Shown here: piece by piece, positions 1-8,962 of the stretch | Numbering within the stretch: the stretch's first letter is position 1 | Layout of the letters: each line of letters begins with the position of its first letter | Source of the DNA: Rhodospirillales bacterium | Lineage (GTDB): Bacteria; Pseudomonadota; Alphaproteobacteria; Rhodospirillales; Casp-alpha2 | Length of the DNA stretch: 64,000 nucleotides | Assembly: GCA_017644185.1 (NCBI GenBank) | Contig: JAEPMA010000001.1 | Location: 186,001-250,000, forward strand | Direction: 5' to 3' | The notes under the pieces: model-generated | Databases searched by the model: none | The model's input: only the letters and a program-made list of their open reading frames with translations | What the model was told of the DNA's origin: nothing | Made by a program: the position numbers and the translations under genes

Positions 1-1500
1 ATAACGCGCTTTCAGATGTGCCTTGAACGGCGCCGCTTCGAGTGGGCGGCCCGTGGCGCGGCTCAGAAGCTCTGGCCCCGACAAAAGGCGGCCGTTGGCG
101 TGGACGTTCTCGCGTAACCAAGACAGAAGCGTCGTGAACTCGCCTTTGGCAACGTGTTCCGGAATCTCGGGATGTGCGGCGCACGCGGCCTGATAAACCT
201 GCGCCGCGGTCATCGCGCCCAATGTGTATGTCGGGAAATAACCCAGCGCGCCGTCGTACCAGTGGATGTCCTGCAGGCAGCCTTGGGCATCGTTCGGGAC
301 GTCGACCCCCAGCAACTCCTTGAATGCCGCGTTCCAAGCATCCGGCAGGTCCGCGACCTTGAGCTTACCGGCGATGATATCTTTTTCCAGCCGATAGCGC
401 AGGATCACGTGCAACGGATAAGTGACTTCGTCGGCGTCGACCCGGATAAAGCTGCGTTCGACCTTGTGATAGAGCTTGAGGATGTTGTCGGTTTCCCAGG
501 CCGGGCCCTCGCCATTGAACGTCTCTTTGATGATCGGGAGTGCAAACGTGACGAACTCCGGTGAACGGCAGACCTGCATCTCCATCAACAGCGACTGGCT
601 CTCGTGGATCGACATACCGAGCGCCGTACCAACCGGTTGCAGGCGCCATTTTTTCGGAAGCCCTTGCTCGTAAAGTGCGTGGCCGGTTTCGTGCAGAACA
701 CCCATGAGGGCGGACGTGAAGTCGTTCTCATCATACCGGGTGGTTATGCGCACATCGTCAGGCACGCCGCCGCAGAACGGATGGTGGCTGACATCCAGCC
801 GGCCGCGTTCGAAATCGAAACCGAGCACGCCCATGAACCGCATCCCGAGTTTACGTTGGATTTCTTCGGGGAACGGGCCTGCCGGCATGATCGCGGGGCC
901 GGCGGCGGCTTGACGCGCCAATACATCGTCGAGAAAACCCGGCAGGAAATCGGCGAGGTCATCCAGGACCGGGTCGATGTCGGCGGCGCGACCGCCGGGC
1001 TCGTAAGAATCCAGCAACGCATCATACGGGGCGAGATCGAATGCCTCGCCAATGCGCTGGGCCTCCTCACGAACGAGTTCCACGAGTAATTCGAGGGGGC
1101 CGGCCACGATGGAAAAGTCGCTCTCAGCCCGGGCCTTCCGCCAGGCTTGTTCGGACGTGCTCGAGGCGCGCGACATTTTGGTGACGAAGGCCTCGTCGAG
1201 TGCAGCAGCGCGGCGATGCCGGCGCTCGATCTCGGTCAGGTTGGCCGCCTGCCAGGGGTCGAGCACGGCGTCGTTGGCGCGCGCGGCGGCGATCAAGTCG
1301 GCGGTTTCATTTTCGATCAAAAGACCGTGGGCTATCGCCCTCAGTTCGGCGAGTTGCTCGGAACGCGATTCGGCGCCGCCGTCCGGCATCACCGCGGCAT
1401 AGTCCCAGTGCAGAACGGCCTGGGCCTCACCGAGCAGCGCGATTCGGCGAAAACGAGATTCCAGTCTTTCGTAGGCGTCGGGGAGCGGCGCGTCGGGCAT
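1..1500 (-). CDS. M32 family metallocarboxypeptidase (thermostable carboxypeptidase-like), C-terminal end cut by window
   Basis: The minus strand is open for 500 codons from an ATG at 1500 to the window edge. The protein begins MPDAPLPDAYERLESRF and carries the zinc motif HETGH in the context LMGVLHETGHALYEQG, about residue 265. It is followed by the M32-typical segments GMSIHESQSLLMEMQ and, near the C-terminus, DIHWYDGALGYFPTYTLG. M32 enzymes are about 500 residues, so only the last few residues are probably missing. They are cytosolic zinc carboxypeptidases of broad specificity that trim C-terminal residues during peptide turnover. The gene starts 3 bp after the ctaB stop on the same strand, so it may be co-transcribed with ctaB, although no functional link is known. 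Confidence 0.93.
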   Translation of the reverse strand, partial: MPDAPLPDAYERLESRFRRIALLGEAQAVLHWDYAAVMPDGGAESRSEQLAELRAIAHGLLIENETADLIAAARANDAVLDPWQAANLTEIERRHRRAAALDEAFVTKMSRASSTSEQAWRKARAESDFSIVAGPLELLVELVREEAQRIGEAFDLAPYDALLDSYEPGGRAADIDPVLDDLADFLPGFLDDVLARQAAAGPAIMPAGPFPEEIQRKLGMRFMGVLGFDFERGRLDVSHHPFCGGVPDDVRITTRYDENDFTSALMGVLHETGHALYEQGLPKKWRLQPVGTALGMSIHESQSLLMEMQVCRSPEFVTFALPIIKETFNGEGPAWETDNILKLYHKVERSFIRVDADEVTYPLHVILRYRLEKDIIAGKLKVADLPDAWNAAFKELLGVDVPNDAQGCLQDIHWYDGALGYFPTYTLGAMTAAQVYQAACAAHPEIPEHVAKGEFTTLLSWLRENVHANGRLLSGPELLSRATGRPLEAAPFKAHLKARY

Positions 1501-1503
1501 CGC

Positions 1504-2445
1504 TTACAGGACCGGGATGAACAGCAGCCGGTCGGCGATCATCGCGAGGAAGATCAGGAACAGGTAGAGGATCGAGAAAAGGAACAGCGGCTTGGCCGGC
1601 TCCGTCCCTTCTGCTTTCCAGAGCCGCCAGGTGCGAACCCAGAACATGATACCAAGCACGGCAGCAGTGGCGAGATAGAGCACACCGGACACACCCAGGA
1701 AGCTGGGCGCCAGCGTGGATGCCACCATCAAGACCGTGTAGATCAGCATCTGGCGTTTGGTTTCGCGCTCACCCGCGACGACGGGCATCATCGGCACGCC
1801 GGCAGCGGCGTAATCGCCACGGCGGAACAGCGCCAGTGCCCACGAATGCGGCGGGGTCCAAAGGAAGATGATCATAAAGAGCGCGATCGCGCCGGGATCG
1901 ATGCTTCCCGTGACGGCGGCCCAGCCGACTAACGGCGGGAACGCGCCGGCGGCGCCACCGATCACGATGTTCTGCGGGGTGCGGCGTTTCAGCCAGGCGG
2001 TATAGATGAAGACATAATAGAAGATGGTAAGCGCCAGCAGGCCGCCCGCGACCGTGCCGACCTTGACCGTCATCATGATGATCGATCCGCCCGCCAGTAC
2101 GACCCCATATGTCAGCGCCAATCTAGGATCCATCCGCCCAGCCGGGATCGGTCGGTCCTGGGTGCGGCGCATGATGCGGTCGATGTCGCGGTCGTACCAC
2201 ATGTTGATGGCACCGGAAGCACCCGCGCCAATGGCAATACAGAGCACTGCGATCAGGCCGGTCTGCGCATCCGCACCGCCCGGCGCCATCAGAATGCCGA
2301 CCAGCGCCGTGAACACGACCAAGGCCATGATCTTCGGCTTCAGAAGGACGGCGAAATCGTTGACGCGGAAGCGAGGCTCCATGGACGCCGATGTCGTCGT
2401 ATCCAAATTCTCTAAAGCCAGTTCGCTGCGACCGCTATCGCTCAT
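1504..2445 (-). CDS. ctaB: Protoheme IX farnesyltransferase (heme O synthase)
   Basis: A 313-residue UbiA-family prenyltransferase. The first aspartate-rich motif is visible as NMWYDRDIDRIMRRTQDRPI (N-x3-D-x3-D), followed by multiple hydrophobic helices, and the length suits CtaB/CyoE. It adds a farnesyl group to protoheme IX to make heme O, the precursor of heme A for the aa3 oxidase encoded to the right. In many alphaproteobacteria ctaB lies between ctaD and ctaG; here it has moved to the divergent arm of the same locus, downstream of the heme-copper-like gene. The N-terminus is about 25 residues of polar sequence before the first membrane segment. A GGAAAAG stretch precedes the ATG. Confidence 0.96.
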   Translation of the reverse strand: MSDSGRSELALENLDTTTSASMEPRFRVNDFAVLLKPKIMALVVFTALVGILMAPGGADAQTGLIAVLCIAIGAGASGAINMWYDRDIDRIMRRTQDRPIPAGRMDPRLALTYGVVLAGGSIIMMTVKVGTVAGGLLALTIFYYVFIYTAWLKRRTPQNIVIGGAAGAFPPLVGWAAVTGSIDPGAIALFMIIFLWTPPHSWALALFRRGDYAAAGVPMMPVVAGERETKRQMLIYTVLMVASTLAPSFLGVSGVLYLATAAVLGIMFWVRTWRLWKAEGTEPAKPLFLFSILYLFLIFLAMIADRLLFIPVL

Positions 2446-2538
2446 TACTTTTCCGCCCTTGAGGCGGCCCCGATGGGAATGACTGCAGGGGACGGGTTAT
2501 AGAAGATTGTCCCGCCGGTTTCCAGTCATTCCGAAAAT

Positions 2539-3942
2539 CTAAAGTGTCCGCGCCAATGCGCGCTTGCCTGCAATCCATATGAACATGATACCGCCGATAA
2601 CGGCTATTACGCCGCCGATGCCGATTCCGACATGGCCGATCCAATTCCCGATCACGTCCATGCCCGGCGCGGTATCCGACACCTTGCGCGGCGCCCCGTA
2701 GCCCCCGGCGACAAACAGACCCAGGCTGTGCAGAAGCTGACCCAACCCATAAAGCCAAAACGCGGTGCGAATTGCCCGCCATTTGACAAGGCCGCGCTCC
2801 AGAAGCGGCAGGACGAACAGGATCACCAAGCCCATCGCGGCAACGTTCACGCCGCCGATGACGCCGTGGTAATGCGCCGGGGTGCGGGTGTCCGTCCCGT
2901 CGACGAAAATCCCGAGGACGCCGCCCGCGAAGAACACCGCGAGTGAGAGCAGTAACGCCAGACGTGCCGTCTTGCCAGCTTCGCCATCCGGCTGGGGCGC
3001 ACGGAGCACGTTCGCGGCGACGATCAGCCCCGTGAAGATCGGCACCGGAGCGAGGGCGTATTGGTAATGGGTGAATAGTATCCGTTCCTCTGCGGAAAAC
3101 GGGATTTCAACGAACATCAGTGCGAATCCGCCGATCGCCAGCAACGCATTTAAACCGAGCGCCAGCATGACGAGCTTGGGTGCAACCGGTGGTTCGCCCA
3201 TGGCGCGACCGCCCAACAACACCCATCCGGCGATCATGACCGATGTGTTCAGGAACTGGAGAATATGCCCACCCGCCCAGAACAGGTCTTCGTTCTCAGC
3301 GGCGATGCTGGGCATCACGCCCAAGCGGTTCCAGGCGACGGCGAACGCGGCAACGGCGGCAATCGCGACGACGGCGGACGCCATCCCGGCGGCGCCGATG
3401 GGCTCCAGCGGGCCACTTCTTGATGCGCCGTTGGCCAGCACGCGCACCGCCGCCAAAACAACGGCGAACGCGACCATCAAAAGGCCGACGTAATAAACAG
3501 GGTCGATGATGGCGGGCACGTAGTTGTTGAGCGACGGCTGCCCCCGATCCATCAGCGCCGGTACGGCCAGCAGGATGAAGGAAATCGCCATCGCCGCCGA
3601 CGCCGAAGCACCCAGACTGTTCAGTTTGGGGTTCCCTTCCGCCATGCGGGCGGCGCCGATCATCATAAGAATGATCGCGATGGCGAGGTACCAGACCACG
3701 AACGAAAATACGACGTGGATGATCAGGCTTTTTTCATAAAAAGCTACCGGCCACGGAAACAGCGTGTCGGCGCCGGGAATTCTGGAGATCGCCAGCAAAA
3801 GTGCGTAGACACCTGCGACGGCGAGCGCGCCCAACGCGATAATCAGCCAACGGCGAAGCTCACGCTGTGCGCCGGGTCGGGCGAGCGCTGGGCGGAAGCC
3901 TTCGATCGGATTCCAGCGTTGTTCGTGGGCCGGCTTCAGCAC
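2539..3942 (-). CDS. Heme-copper oxidase subunit I-like membrane protein (divergent, function unknown)
   Basis: A 467-residue protein with about twelve hydrophobic segments. Candidate heme ligands are in the expected order for a heme-copper oxidase core: H76 in SLIIHVVFSF (helix II-like), H226 in WAGGHILQF (resembling the GHPEVY helix), H292 in FTHYQYA, and H357/H359 in AHYHGVIGG (the H-x-H of helix X). The adjacent HH pair that normally supplies two CuB ligands is reduced to one His followed by Tyr, and the helix-VI GHPEVY Tyr crosslink is absent. It could be a NOR- or cbb3-like reductase core, a heme sensor or an assembly factor. The start is a GTG only 3 bp beyond the DUF420 stop, implying co-transcription. 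Automated pipelines may label it cytochrome oxidase subunit I; I would not claim oxidase activity. Confidence 0.75.
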   Translation of the reverse strand: MLKPAHEQRWNPIEGFRPALARPGAQRELRRWLIIALGALAVAGVYALLLAISRIPGADTLFPWPVAFYEKSLIIHVVFSFVVWYLAIAIILMMIGAARMAEGNPKLNSLGASASAAMAISFILLAVPALMDRGQPSLNNYVPAIIDPVYYVGLLMVAFAVVLAAVRVLANGASRSGPLEPIGAAGMASAVVAIAAVAAFAVAWNRLGVMPSIAAENEDLFWAGGHILQFLNTSVMIAGWVLLGGRAMGEPPVAPKLVMLALGLNALLAIGGFALMFVEIPFSAEERILFTHYQYALAPVPIFTGLIVAANVLRAPQPDGEAGKTARLALLLSLAVFFAGGVLGIFVDGTDTRTPAHYHGVIGGVNVAAMGLVILFVLPLLERGLVKWRAIRTAFWLYGLGQLLHSLGLFVAGGYGAPRKVSDTAPGMDVIGNWIGHVGIGIGGVIAVIGGIMFIWIAGKRALARTL

Positions 3943-3945
3943 GGC

Positions 3946-4377
3946 TCAGCCGCCTTGGTAGGGGTACATGTGCACGGCCATCACATAGACGACCACGCCT
4001 GAGATCCCGACATACATCCACAAAGGCCAGGTGATGCGGGCGATTTTCTTGTGTTGATCGAATCGCTCGCGCAACGCGCGCATGACCGTGACCGGGACCA
4101 GCGGCACGATGGCGATGGCACCCAGAACGTGCACGAACAGGATCGTGAAATAGATATAGCGAATCGCCCCTTCGCCGCCGAATTGGGCGAACCCCGCGTT
4201 CAGTTTGTAGATGACGTAGGAAACCAGAAACAGCGCCGAGGCCACCAGCGCCGAAATCATCATGGCGCGATGCTTGCGCCAGTCGCCGGCTTTGATGAAG
4301 TAGTACCCGAGCGCGAGGAAAACGACCGAAATGGCGTTGAACAGCGCATTCGTGTGAACGAGTTGATTGAAATCCAT
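3946..4377 (-). CDS. DUF420 (CtaM/YozB-like) membrane protein
   Basis: A 143-residue protein with four hydrophobic segments and the polar motifs typical of DUF420: LVHTNALFN near the N-terminus, WRKHRAMM after the first loop, YFTILFVHVLGAIAIVPLV centrally, and HKKIARITWPLWMYVGISGVVVY near the end, which retains several membrane histidines. DUF420 proteins in Firmicutes (YozB/CtaM) are needed for functional aa3-type oxidase, which fits this locus. The gene lies between the small membrane gene and the heme-copper-like gene, all leftward and tightly packed. The role in this organism is inferred from family and neighbourhood. Confidence 0.82.
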   Translation of the reverse strand: MDFNQLVHTNALFNAISVVFLALGYYFIKAGDWRKHRAMMISALVASALFLVSYVIYKLNAGFAQFGGEGAIRYIYFTILFVHVLGAIAIVPLVPVTVMRALRERFDQHKKIARITWPLWMYVGISGVVVYVMAVHMYPYQGG

Positions 4378-4398
4378 CTTATGAGGAGCCCTTGGCCG

Positions 4399-4551
4399 TC
4401 AGTAGCTCAGCGGATTTTCCGAAAGCCGCAGGAAAATGCTGGCATACATCGTCAGCGCGCCAAGGGCGAGGACAACCGCCAAAATCAAGTTGCGGCGCTT
4501 GTTACCCTTCGAGTTTTGCATGTCGTTTTCCGAGTGATCTTGTTCGCTCAT
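4399..4551 (-). CDS. Small single-pass membrane protein of the oxidase locus
   Basis: A 50-residue ORF beginning MSEQDHSENDMQNSKGNKRR, followed by one hydrophobic segment (LILAVVLALGALTMYASIFL) and a short tail ending NPLSY. The basic KRR before the helix predicts an N-in orientation. It is the first gene of the leftward arm, 21 bp upstream of the DUF420 gene, so it probably belongs to that operon. I recognise no family; its size and topology resemble small accessory subunits or assembly peptides of oxidases. A weak GAGAG stretch precedes the ATG. It is outside the usual length cut-off and easily missed. Confidence 0.6.
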   Translation of the reverse strand: MSEQDHSENDMQNSKGNKRRNLILAVVLALGALTMYASIFLRLSENPLSY

Positions 4552-4903
4552 TTGGCTGCTCTCGATCGTCGTTGCGAATTGGTGCTTGCGGAACGGGGCG
4601 ATTCCTCATCCGTGCTGCGGAGGATTTAGGCGCTCAAAGCTCCGATTGCACGGACTTTATTGTTTGCGTCGCGCCGGTTCCGTTGGTTTTTTCCGTTCTA
4701 ACCCCTTGTCATCTAAGGTTATGCGGACCAAAATCAACGTTAGAAAAGTGTAGAAATATCGGCGGGGAATGCGATTGCCGACTTGCCCCGCAGCAGTCAC
4801 GGCTTTAAAAACACGCTAAGGCGCAATGTGCTCGGCACGGGCGTCTGCAATTACAAATTTCAAGGCGGCTCTCTGGTGGGCGGCCGGCAATCAGGTGAGA
4901 CGA
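4552..4903 (+). other. Divergent intergenic region of the cytochrome oxidase locus
   Basis: About 350 bp between the leftward small membrane gene and ctaC. It must hold promoters for both arms. I see no convincing gene, no FNR-type TTGAT-N4-ATCAA box and no strong sigma-70 hexamer pair. An in-frame extension of ctaC back to an ATG at 4826 exists, but a start at 4904 is preferred because AGGTGAG lies just before it and the signal peptide then begins at residue 1. Confidence 0.5.
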
Positions 4904-5770
4904 ATGCGAAACAAGCTCAAGACTTTCTTGCCCGCGCTGATCGGCGCAATGTTGACCTTCGGCCCCGCGATGGCAGGCCCGGCCGGCGAGGTGCGATCCG
5001 CACCCTGGCAGATGTGGTTGCAGGAGCCGGCATCGCCGACGGCGGACCGGATCGTAGCGTTCAACGCTCAGCTCATGGTGATCGAGACGTTGATCGTGAT
5101 CTTCGTGCTCGGGCTGATGGCTTACATCGCCATCCGCTTCAACGCCAAGCGTAACCCGACGCCGTCGAAGACGACGCATAACACGCTTCTTGAAGTCGTC
5201 TGGACGGTCGTGCCGATCCTGATCCTGGTCGGGATTGCGGTGCCGTCGCTGAAACACCTGTATTTCGCCGACCGTATCCCCGAAGCCGACATGACGTTGA
5301 AGATCACAGGGAACCAGTGGTACTGGAACTACAATTACCCCGACAACGGCGACTTCTCGTTCGACAGCATCATCGTTGCGGACGCCGACCTGAAAGAAGG
5401 CCAGCCCCGTCTGCTGACGGTCGACAACAAGGTCGTGCTGCCGGTCGAAACCAATATCCGCCTTTTGATGACGTCGAACGACGTGATCCACAACTGGGCC
5501 CTGCCTTCGCTCTCGGTCAAGCTCGACACCATGCCGGGCCGTATCAACGAGACCTGGACCCGCATTCACGAGAAATATGTCGGCAAGACAATCTACGGCA
5601 TGTGCTCGGAGCTTTGCGGCGTGAACCACGGTTTCATGCCGATCGCGATCGAAGCGGTCTCGAAGGAGGACTTCGAGAAGTGGGTCAAAGAGGCCCAACA
5701 GAAATTCGCTTCGGATGACACCAAAACGGACGACAAGGTGCGCCTGGCTGATGCCGGCGCCACCCGTTGA
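4904..5770 (+). CDS. ctaC: Cytochrome c oxidase subunit II (CuA subunit)
   Basis: A 288-residue precursor: signal peptide (MRNKLKTFLPALIGAMLTFG, cleavage near AMAGP), two membrane helices at about residues 53-78 and 95-115, then the periplasmic cupredoxin domain. The binuclear CuA site is complete: H196 (VIHNW) and C234, C238, H242 and M245 in CSELCGVNHGFM. The aromatic patch QWYWNYNYP that passes electrons from cytochrome c is present. It accepts electrons from cytochrome c and hands them to heme a in CtaD. It is the first gene of the rightward operon ctaC-ctaD-ctaG-ctaE. Confidence 0.97.
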   Translation: MRNKLKTFLPALIGAMLTFGPAMAGPAGEVRSAPWQMWLQEPASPTADRIVAFNAQLMVIETLIVIFVLGLMAYIAIRFNAKRNPTPSKTTHNTLLEVVWTVVPILILVGIAVPSLKHLYFADRIPEADMTLKITGNQWYWNYNYPDNGDFSFDSIIVADADLKEGQPRLLTVDNKVVLPVETNIRLLMTSNDVIHNWALPSLSVKLDTMPGRINETWTRIHEKYVGKTIYGMCSELCGVNHGFMPIAIEAVSKEDFEKWVKEAQQKFASDDTKTDDKVRLADAGATR

Positions 5771-5805
5771 TCATCCGGACAGATACCTAAGGAGAGGGAC
5801 GTATT

Positions 5806-7425
5806 ATGGCGAACGCAGCTGACGCCCATCACGACGATCACGGTCACGACGACCACTATCCCGGCTTTTTCTCGCGCTGGTTCTGCTCGACGAACCACAA
5901 AGACATCGGCACGGTCTATCTTTACCTGTCGATGTTCGCGGCAATTGTCGGTGGCGGCATGTCCTGGTACATCCGCCTTGAGCTGGCCGAGCCCGGCATT
6001 CAGCACATTGATGACTTTCAGTTCTACAACGTGCTGCTGACGGCGCACGGCTTCCTGATGGTCTTCTTCGTGGTCATGCCGGCGATGATCGGCGGCTTCG
6101 GTAACTGGTTCGTGCCGTTGATGATCGGTGCGCCGGACATGGCGTTCCCGCGCATGAACAACATCAGCCTGTGGTTGACCTTTGCCGGCCTCGGCATGCT
6201 GCTGATTTCGGCATTCGTCGGATCGGGCGTCGGGACGGGCTGGACGGTTTATCCGCCGCTCTCAAGCGGGATATATCACCCAAGCGCTGCCGTCGACTTC
6301 GGGATTCTGTCGCTGCACCTTGCGGGTGCCGCGTCGATCCTGGGCGCGATCAACTTCATCGTCACCATTTTCAACATGCGCGCACCGGGCATGACCATGC
6401 ACAAGATGCCGCTGTTCGTCTGGTCGATCCTGGTGACTGCGTTCCTGCTTTTGCTGGCACTGCCAGTTCTCGCGGGCGCGCTGACGATGCTTCTGACCGA
6501 CCGTAACTTCGGCACCCACTTCTTCGATCCCGCCGGCGGCGGCGACCCGATCCTGTGGCAGCACCTGTTCTGGTTCTTCGGTCACCCGGAAGTTTACATC
6601 ATCATCCTGCCGGCGTTTGGCATCATCTCGCAGATCGTGTCGACGTTCTCGAAGAAGCCGGTGTTCGGTTACCTCGGCATGGCCTACGCCATGGCGGCGA
6701 TCGGTGTCGTCGGCTTCGTCGTTTGGGCGCACCATATGTATACGGTCGGCCTCGACGTCGACACCCGCGCTTATTTCACCGCGGCGACGATGGTCATCGC
6801 CGTGCCGACGGGGGTTAAGATCTTCTCGTGGCTGGCGACGATGTGGGGTGGCTCGATCGACTTCAAGACGCCGATGCTTTACGCCTTCGGCTTCATCTTC
6901 CTGTTCGTCGTCGGTGGTGTGACCGGGGTGACGCTGGCCAACTCGTCGGCGGACCTGGTGTTCCACGACACCTACTTCGTGGTCGCGCACTTCCACTACG
7001 TGATGGCGATCGCGGCGATCTTCGCGATGTTCGGCGCCTGGTACTACTGGATCGGGAAAATGTCCGGCAAGCAGTACAGCGAAGGCCTGGGCAAACTGCA
7101 GTTCTGGGTGTTCTTCGTCGGCGTCAACCTGCTGTTCTTCCCGCAGCACTTTGCGGGTCTGGCAGGCATGCCGCGCCGTATTCCGGACTATCCGGATGCA
7201 TATGCGGGCTGGAACTACATCAGCTCGGTGGGCGCCCTTATCACGGCCATTGGCACGGTCCTGTTCTTCGTGATCCTGTTCCGCACCTATGCGGCGGGTT
7301 CGAAAGCTGAACAGAATCCGTGGGGCGAAGGCGCGACGACGCTGGAATGGCACGTGCCGAGCCCGGCGCCGTTCCACACCTTCGAAGACCAGCCGGACAT
7401 GTCCGGCAAGGCACCGGCAGAGTAA
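5806..7425 (+). CDS. ctaD: Cytochrome c oxidase subunit I (aa3, A1-type)
   Basis: A 539-residue twelve-helix catalytic subunit. H81 (LTAHGF) and H397 are the heme a ligands, H395 is the heme a3 ligand, and H260, H309 and H310 bind CuB. Y264 in GHPEVY is the crosslinked tyrosine. Proton-channel residues E262 (D channel), D111 and K338 are in place, so this is a standard A1-type proton-pumping oxidase. A histidine-rich N-terminus ([12 protein letters not shown]) is cytoplasmic. The gene lies 35 bp after ctaC with an AAGGAGAGG ribosome site. Confidence 0.98.
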   Translation: MANAADAHHDDHGHDDHYPGFFSRWFCSTNHKDIGTVYLYLSMFAAIVGGGMSWYIRLELAEPGIQHIDDFQFYNVLLTAHGFLMVFFVVMPAMIGGFGNWFVPLMIGAPDMAFPRMNNISLWLTFAGLGMLLISAFVGSGVGTGWTVYPPLSSGIYHPSAAVDFGILSLHLAGAASILGAINFIVTIFNMRAPGMTMHKMPLFVWSILVTAFLLLLALPVLAGALTMLLTDRNFGTHFFDPAGGGDPILWQHLFWFFGHPEVYIIILPAFGIISQIVSTFSKKPVFGYLGMAYAMAAIGVVGFVVWAHHMYTVGLDVDTRAYFTAATMVIAVPTGVKIFSWLATMWGGSIDFKTPMLYAFGFIFLFVVGGVTGVTLANSSADLVFHDTYFVVAHFHYVMAIAAIFAMFGAWYYWIGKMSGKQYSEGLGKLQFWVFFVGVNLLFFPQHFAGLAGMPRRIPDYPDAYAGWNYISSVGALITAIGTVLFFVILFRTYAAGSKAEQNPWGEGATTLEWHVPSPAPFHTFEDQPDMSGKAPAE

Positions 7426-7449
7426 GCCGAGGCTACGGGGTCGGAAACG

Positions 7450-8037
7450 ATGGCGAACGTCAGGGACAAGAACCTGAAGACGGCGATGGTGCTCTTTACC
7501 GTCGTCGCCGGGATGGTCGGTCTGGCGTTCGCGTCGGTACCGCTTTACCGGATCTTCTGTCAGGTGACGGGTCTCGGCGGCACGCCGGGTGTGCAGGCGT
7601 CGGCGCCGGAGGTGAAAACCGATACGGATTTCATCGTCCGCTTCGACGCCAACACGAACCCGGATCTGCCGTGGAAATTCAAGCCGGTCCAGCGCGAGGT
7701 TCACCTCAAGCTGGGCGAGGAGAAGCTCGCGTTCTACGAAGCCACGAATATGAGCGACAAGCCGATTACCGGGACGGCGACGTTCAACGTCACGCCGCTA
7801 AAGGCCGGGCAGTTTTTCGTCAAAATCGACTGCTTCTGCTTTACCGAACAGACGCTTGAGCCGGGGCAAACGATAGACATGCCGGTGACGTTCTACGTGG
7901 ACCCGGAAATCTATAACAAAGTGAATACCCGCGACGTGAAGACGATCACGCTTTCCTACACCTTCTATCCGAAAGAGGAAGAAGAAGGTAAGGTGTCGGC
8001 GTTAAGTCAACCGTCAAAGGCGGGGGAGAAGGGCTGA
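7450..8037 (+). CDS. ctaG: Cytochrome c oxidase assembly protein CtaG/Cox11 (CuB copper chaperone)
   Basis: A 195-residue protein with a single N-terminal membrane anchor (about residues 12-33) and a periplasmic immunoglobulin-like domain. The copper-binding motif is visible as DCFCFTEQTLEPG (Cys-x-Cys-F), and the anchor is followed by the conserved YRIFCQVTGLGGTP, whose Cys is also conserved in Cox11. It inserts copper into the CuB site of CtaD. It sits between ctaD and ctaE, the usual place in alphaproteobacteria. The C-terminal 15 residues are charged and low complexity. Confidence 0.96.
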   Translation: MANVRDKNLKTAMVLFTVVAGMVGLAFASVPLYRIFCQVTGLGGTPGVQASAPEVKTDTDFIVRFDANTNPDLPWKFKPVQREVHLKLGEEKLAFYEATNMSDKPITGTATFNVTPLKAGQFFVKIDCFCFTEQTLEPGQTIDMPVTFYVDPEIYNKVNTRDVKTITLSYTFYPKEEEEGKVSALSQPSKAGEKG

Positions 8038-8097
8038 TCGGCACGGTCCGGGGACCGTTCCTGTCATGAGTAATTAAAACCCGAGGGGAAAATACCG

Positions 8098-8904
8098 ATG
8101 AGTGGTGCGAAAAGTCATCCCTACCATATTGTGAATCCGAGCCCGTGGCCGTTCGTTTCGAGCGCGCTCGCGTTCGCCATGGCGATCTTCGCGATCATGT
8201 ACATGCACGGTTCGTCGATCGCGCCGATGACGGTTGTCTTCGTCGCGCTGGTGATCACGGCGGCGCTTTGGTGGCGCGATGTGGTCGCCGAAGGGCGGAA
8301 CGGGCACGATCATACCGAAGCCGTTCGGCATGGTCTCCGCATGGGGATGCTGCTGTTCATCGTTTCCGAGGTGATGTTCTTCTTTGCCTTCTTCTGGGCC
8401 TATTTCAACGCTTCGATCCCCGCGCTCAGCTTCGTGGCCTCGCCGACCTGGCCGCCGGAGGGGATCGTGCCGCTCGAAACGTGGACGCTGCCGTTCCTGA
8501 ACACCCTGATTCTGCTGACATCCGGTGTGACGGTCACGTATGCGCACCACGCGATCCGTCTCGGCGATAACAAGCGCGGCGCAACGGGTATCCTGCTGAC
8601 GGTGTTGCTCGGCGTCCTGTTCACCGCTTGTCAGGCCTATGAGTACGGTCACGCGTCGTTCGGCTTCAAGGATGGCATCTATTCTTCGACGTTCTATCTG
8701 GCGACCGGTTTCCACGGTTTCCATGTCATCGTCGGGACGATCTTCCTGGCTGTCTGCTACTTCCGTACGATCAAGGGCCACTTTTCGCCGGAAGGTCATA
8801 TCGGCTTCGAAGCGGCGGCCTGGTACTGGCACTTCGTTGACGTCGTCTGGCTGTTCCTGTTCACCGCCGTTTACTGGTGGGGGTCTGCAGGTTACGTCCA
8901 CTGA
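8098..8904 (+). CDS. ctaE: Cytochrome c oxidase subunit III
   Basis: A 268-residue protein with seven predicted membrane segments. Family-diagnostic stretches include HPYHIVNPSPWPF at the N-terminus, GMLLFIVSEVMFFFAFFWAY, FHGFHVIVGTIFL and HFVDVVWLFLF near the C-terminus. Subunit III stabilises the catalytic core and affects proton uptake by the D channel. It is the last gene of the oxidase operon and is followed directly by a strong terminator. An AGGGGAAAA ribosome site precedes the ATG. Confidence 0.97.
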   Translation: MSGAKSHPYHIVNPSPWPFVSSALAFAMAIFAIMYMHGSSIAPMTVVFVALVITAALWWRDVVAEGRNGHDHTEAVRHGLRMGMLLFIVSEVMFFFAFFWAYFNASIPALSFVASPTWPPEGIVPLETWTLPFLNTLILLTSGVTVTYAHHAIRLGDNKRGATGILLTVLLGVLFTACQAYEYGHASFGFKDGIYSSTFYLATGFHGFHVIVGTIFLAVCYFRTIKGHFSPEGHIGFEAAAWYWHFVDVVWLFLFTAVYWWGSAGYVH

Positions 8905-8925
8905 TCGACGTACATCGGGTTACGG

Positions 8926-8957
8926 AAAGGCCGGGGTTCGCCCCGGCCTTTTTCTTT
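8926..8957 (+). terminator. Rho-independent terminator of the ctaCDGE operon
   Basis: A hairpin AAAGGCCGGGG-TTCG-CCCCGGCCTTT with a UUCG tetraloop, followed by TTTCTTTT, 22 bp after the ctaE stop. The A-run and T-run make it readable in both directions, so it may also serve the converging transporter gene. Confidence 0.9.
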
Positions 8958-8962
8958 TACGG

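Noticed and set aside
6262-7704. 480-residue ORF antisense to ctaD
   Set aside because: Arg/His-rich composition typical of the antisense frame of a GC-rich membrane gene; ctaD on the other strand is complete and certain.
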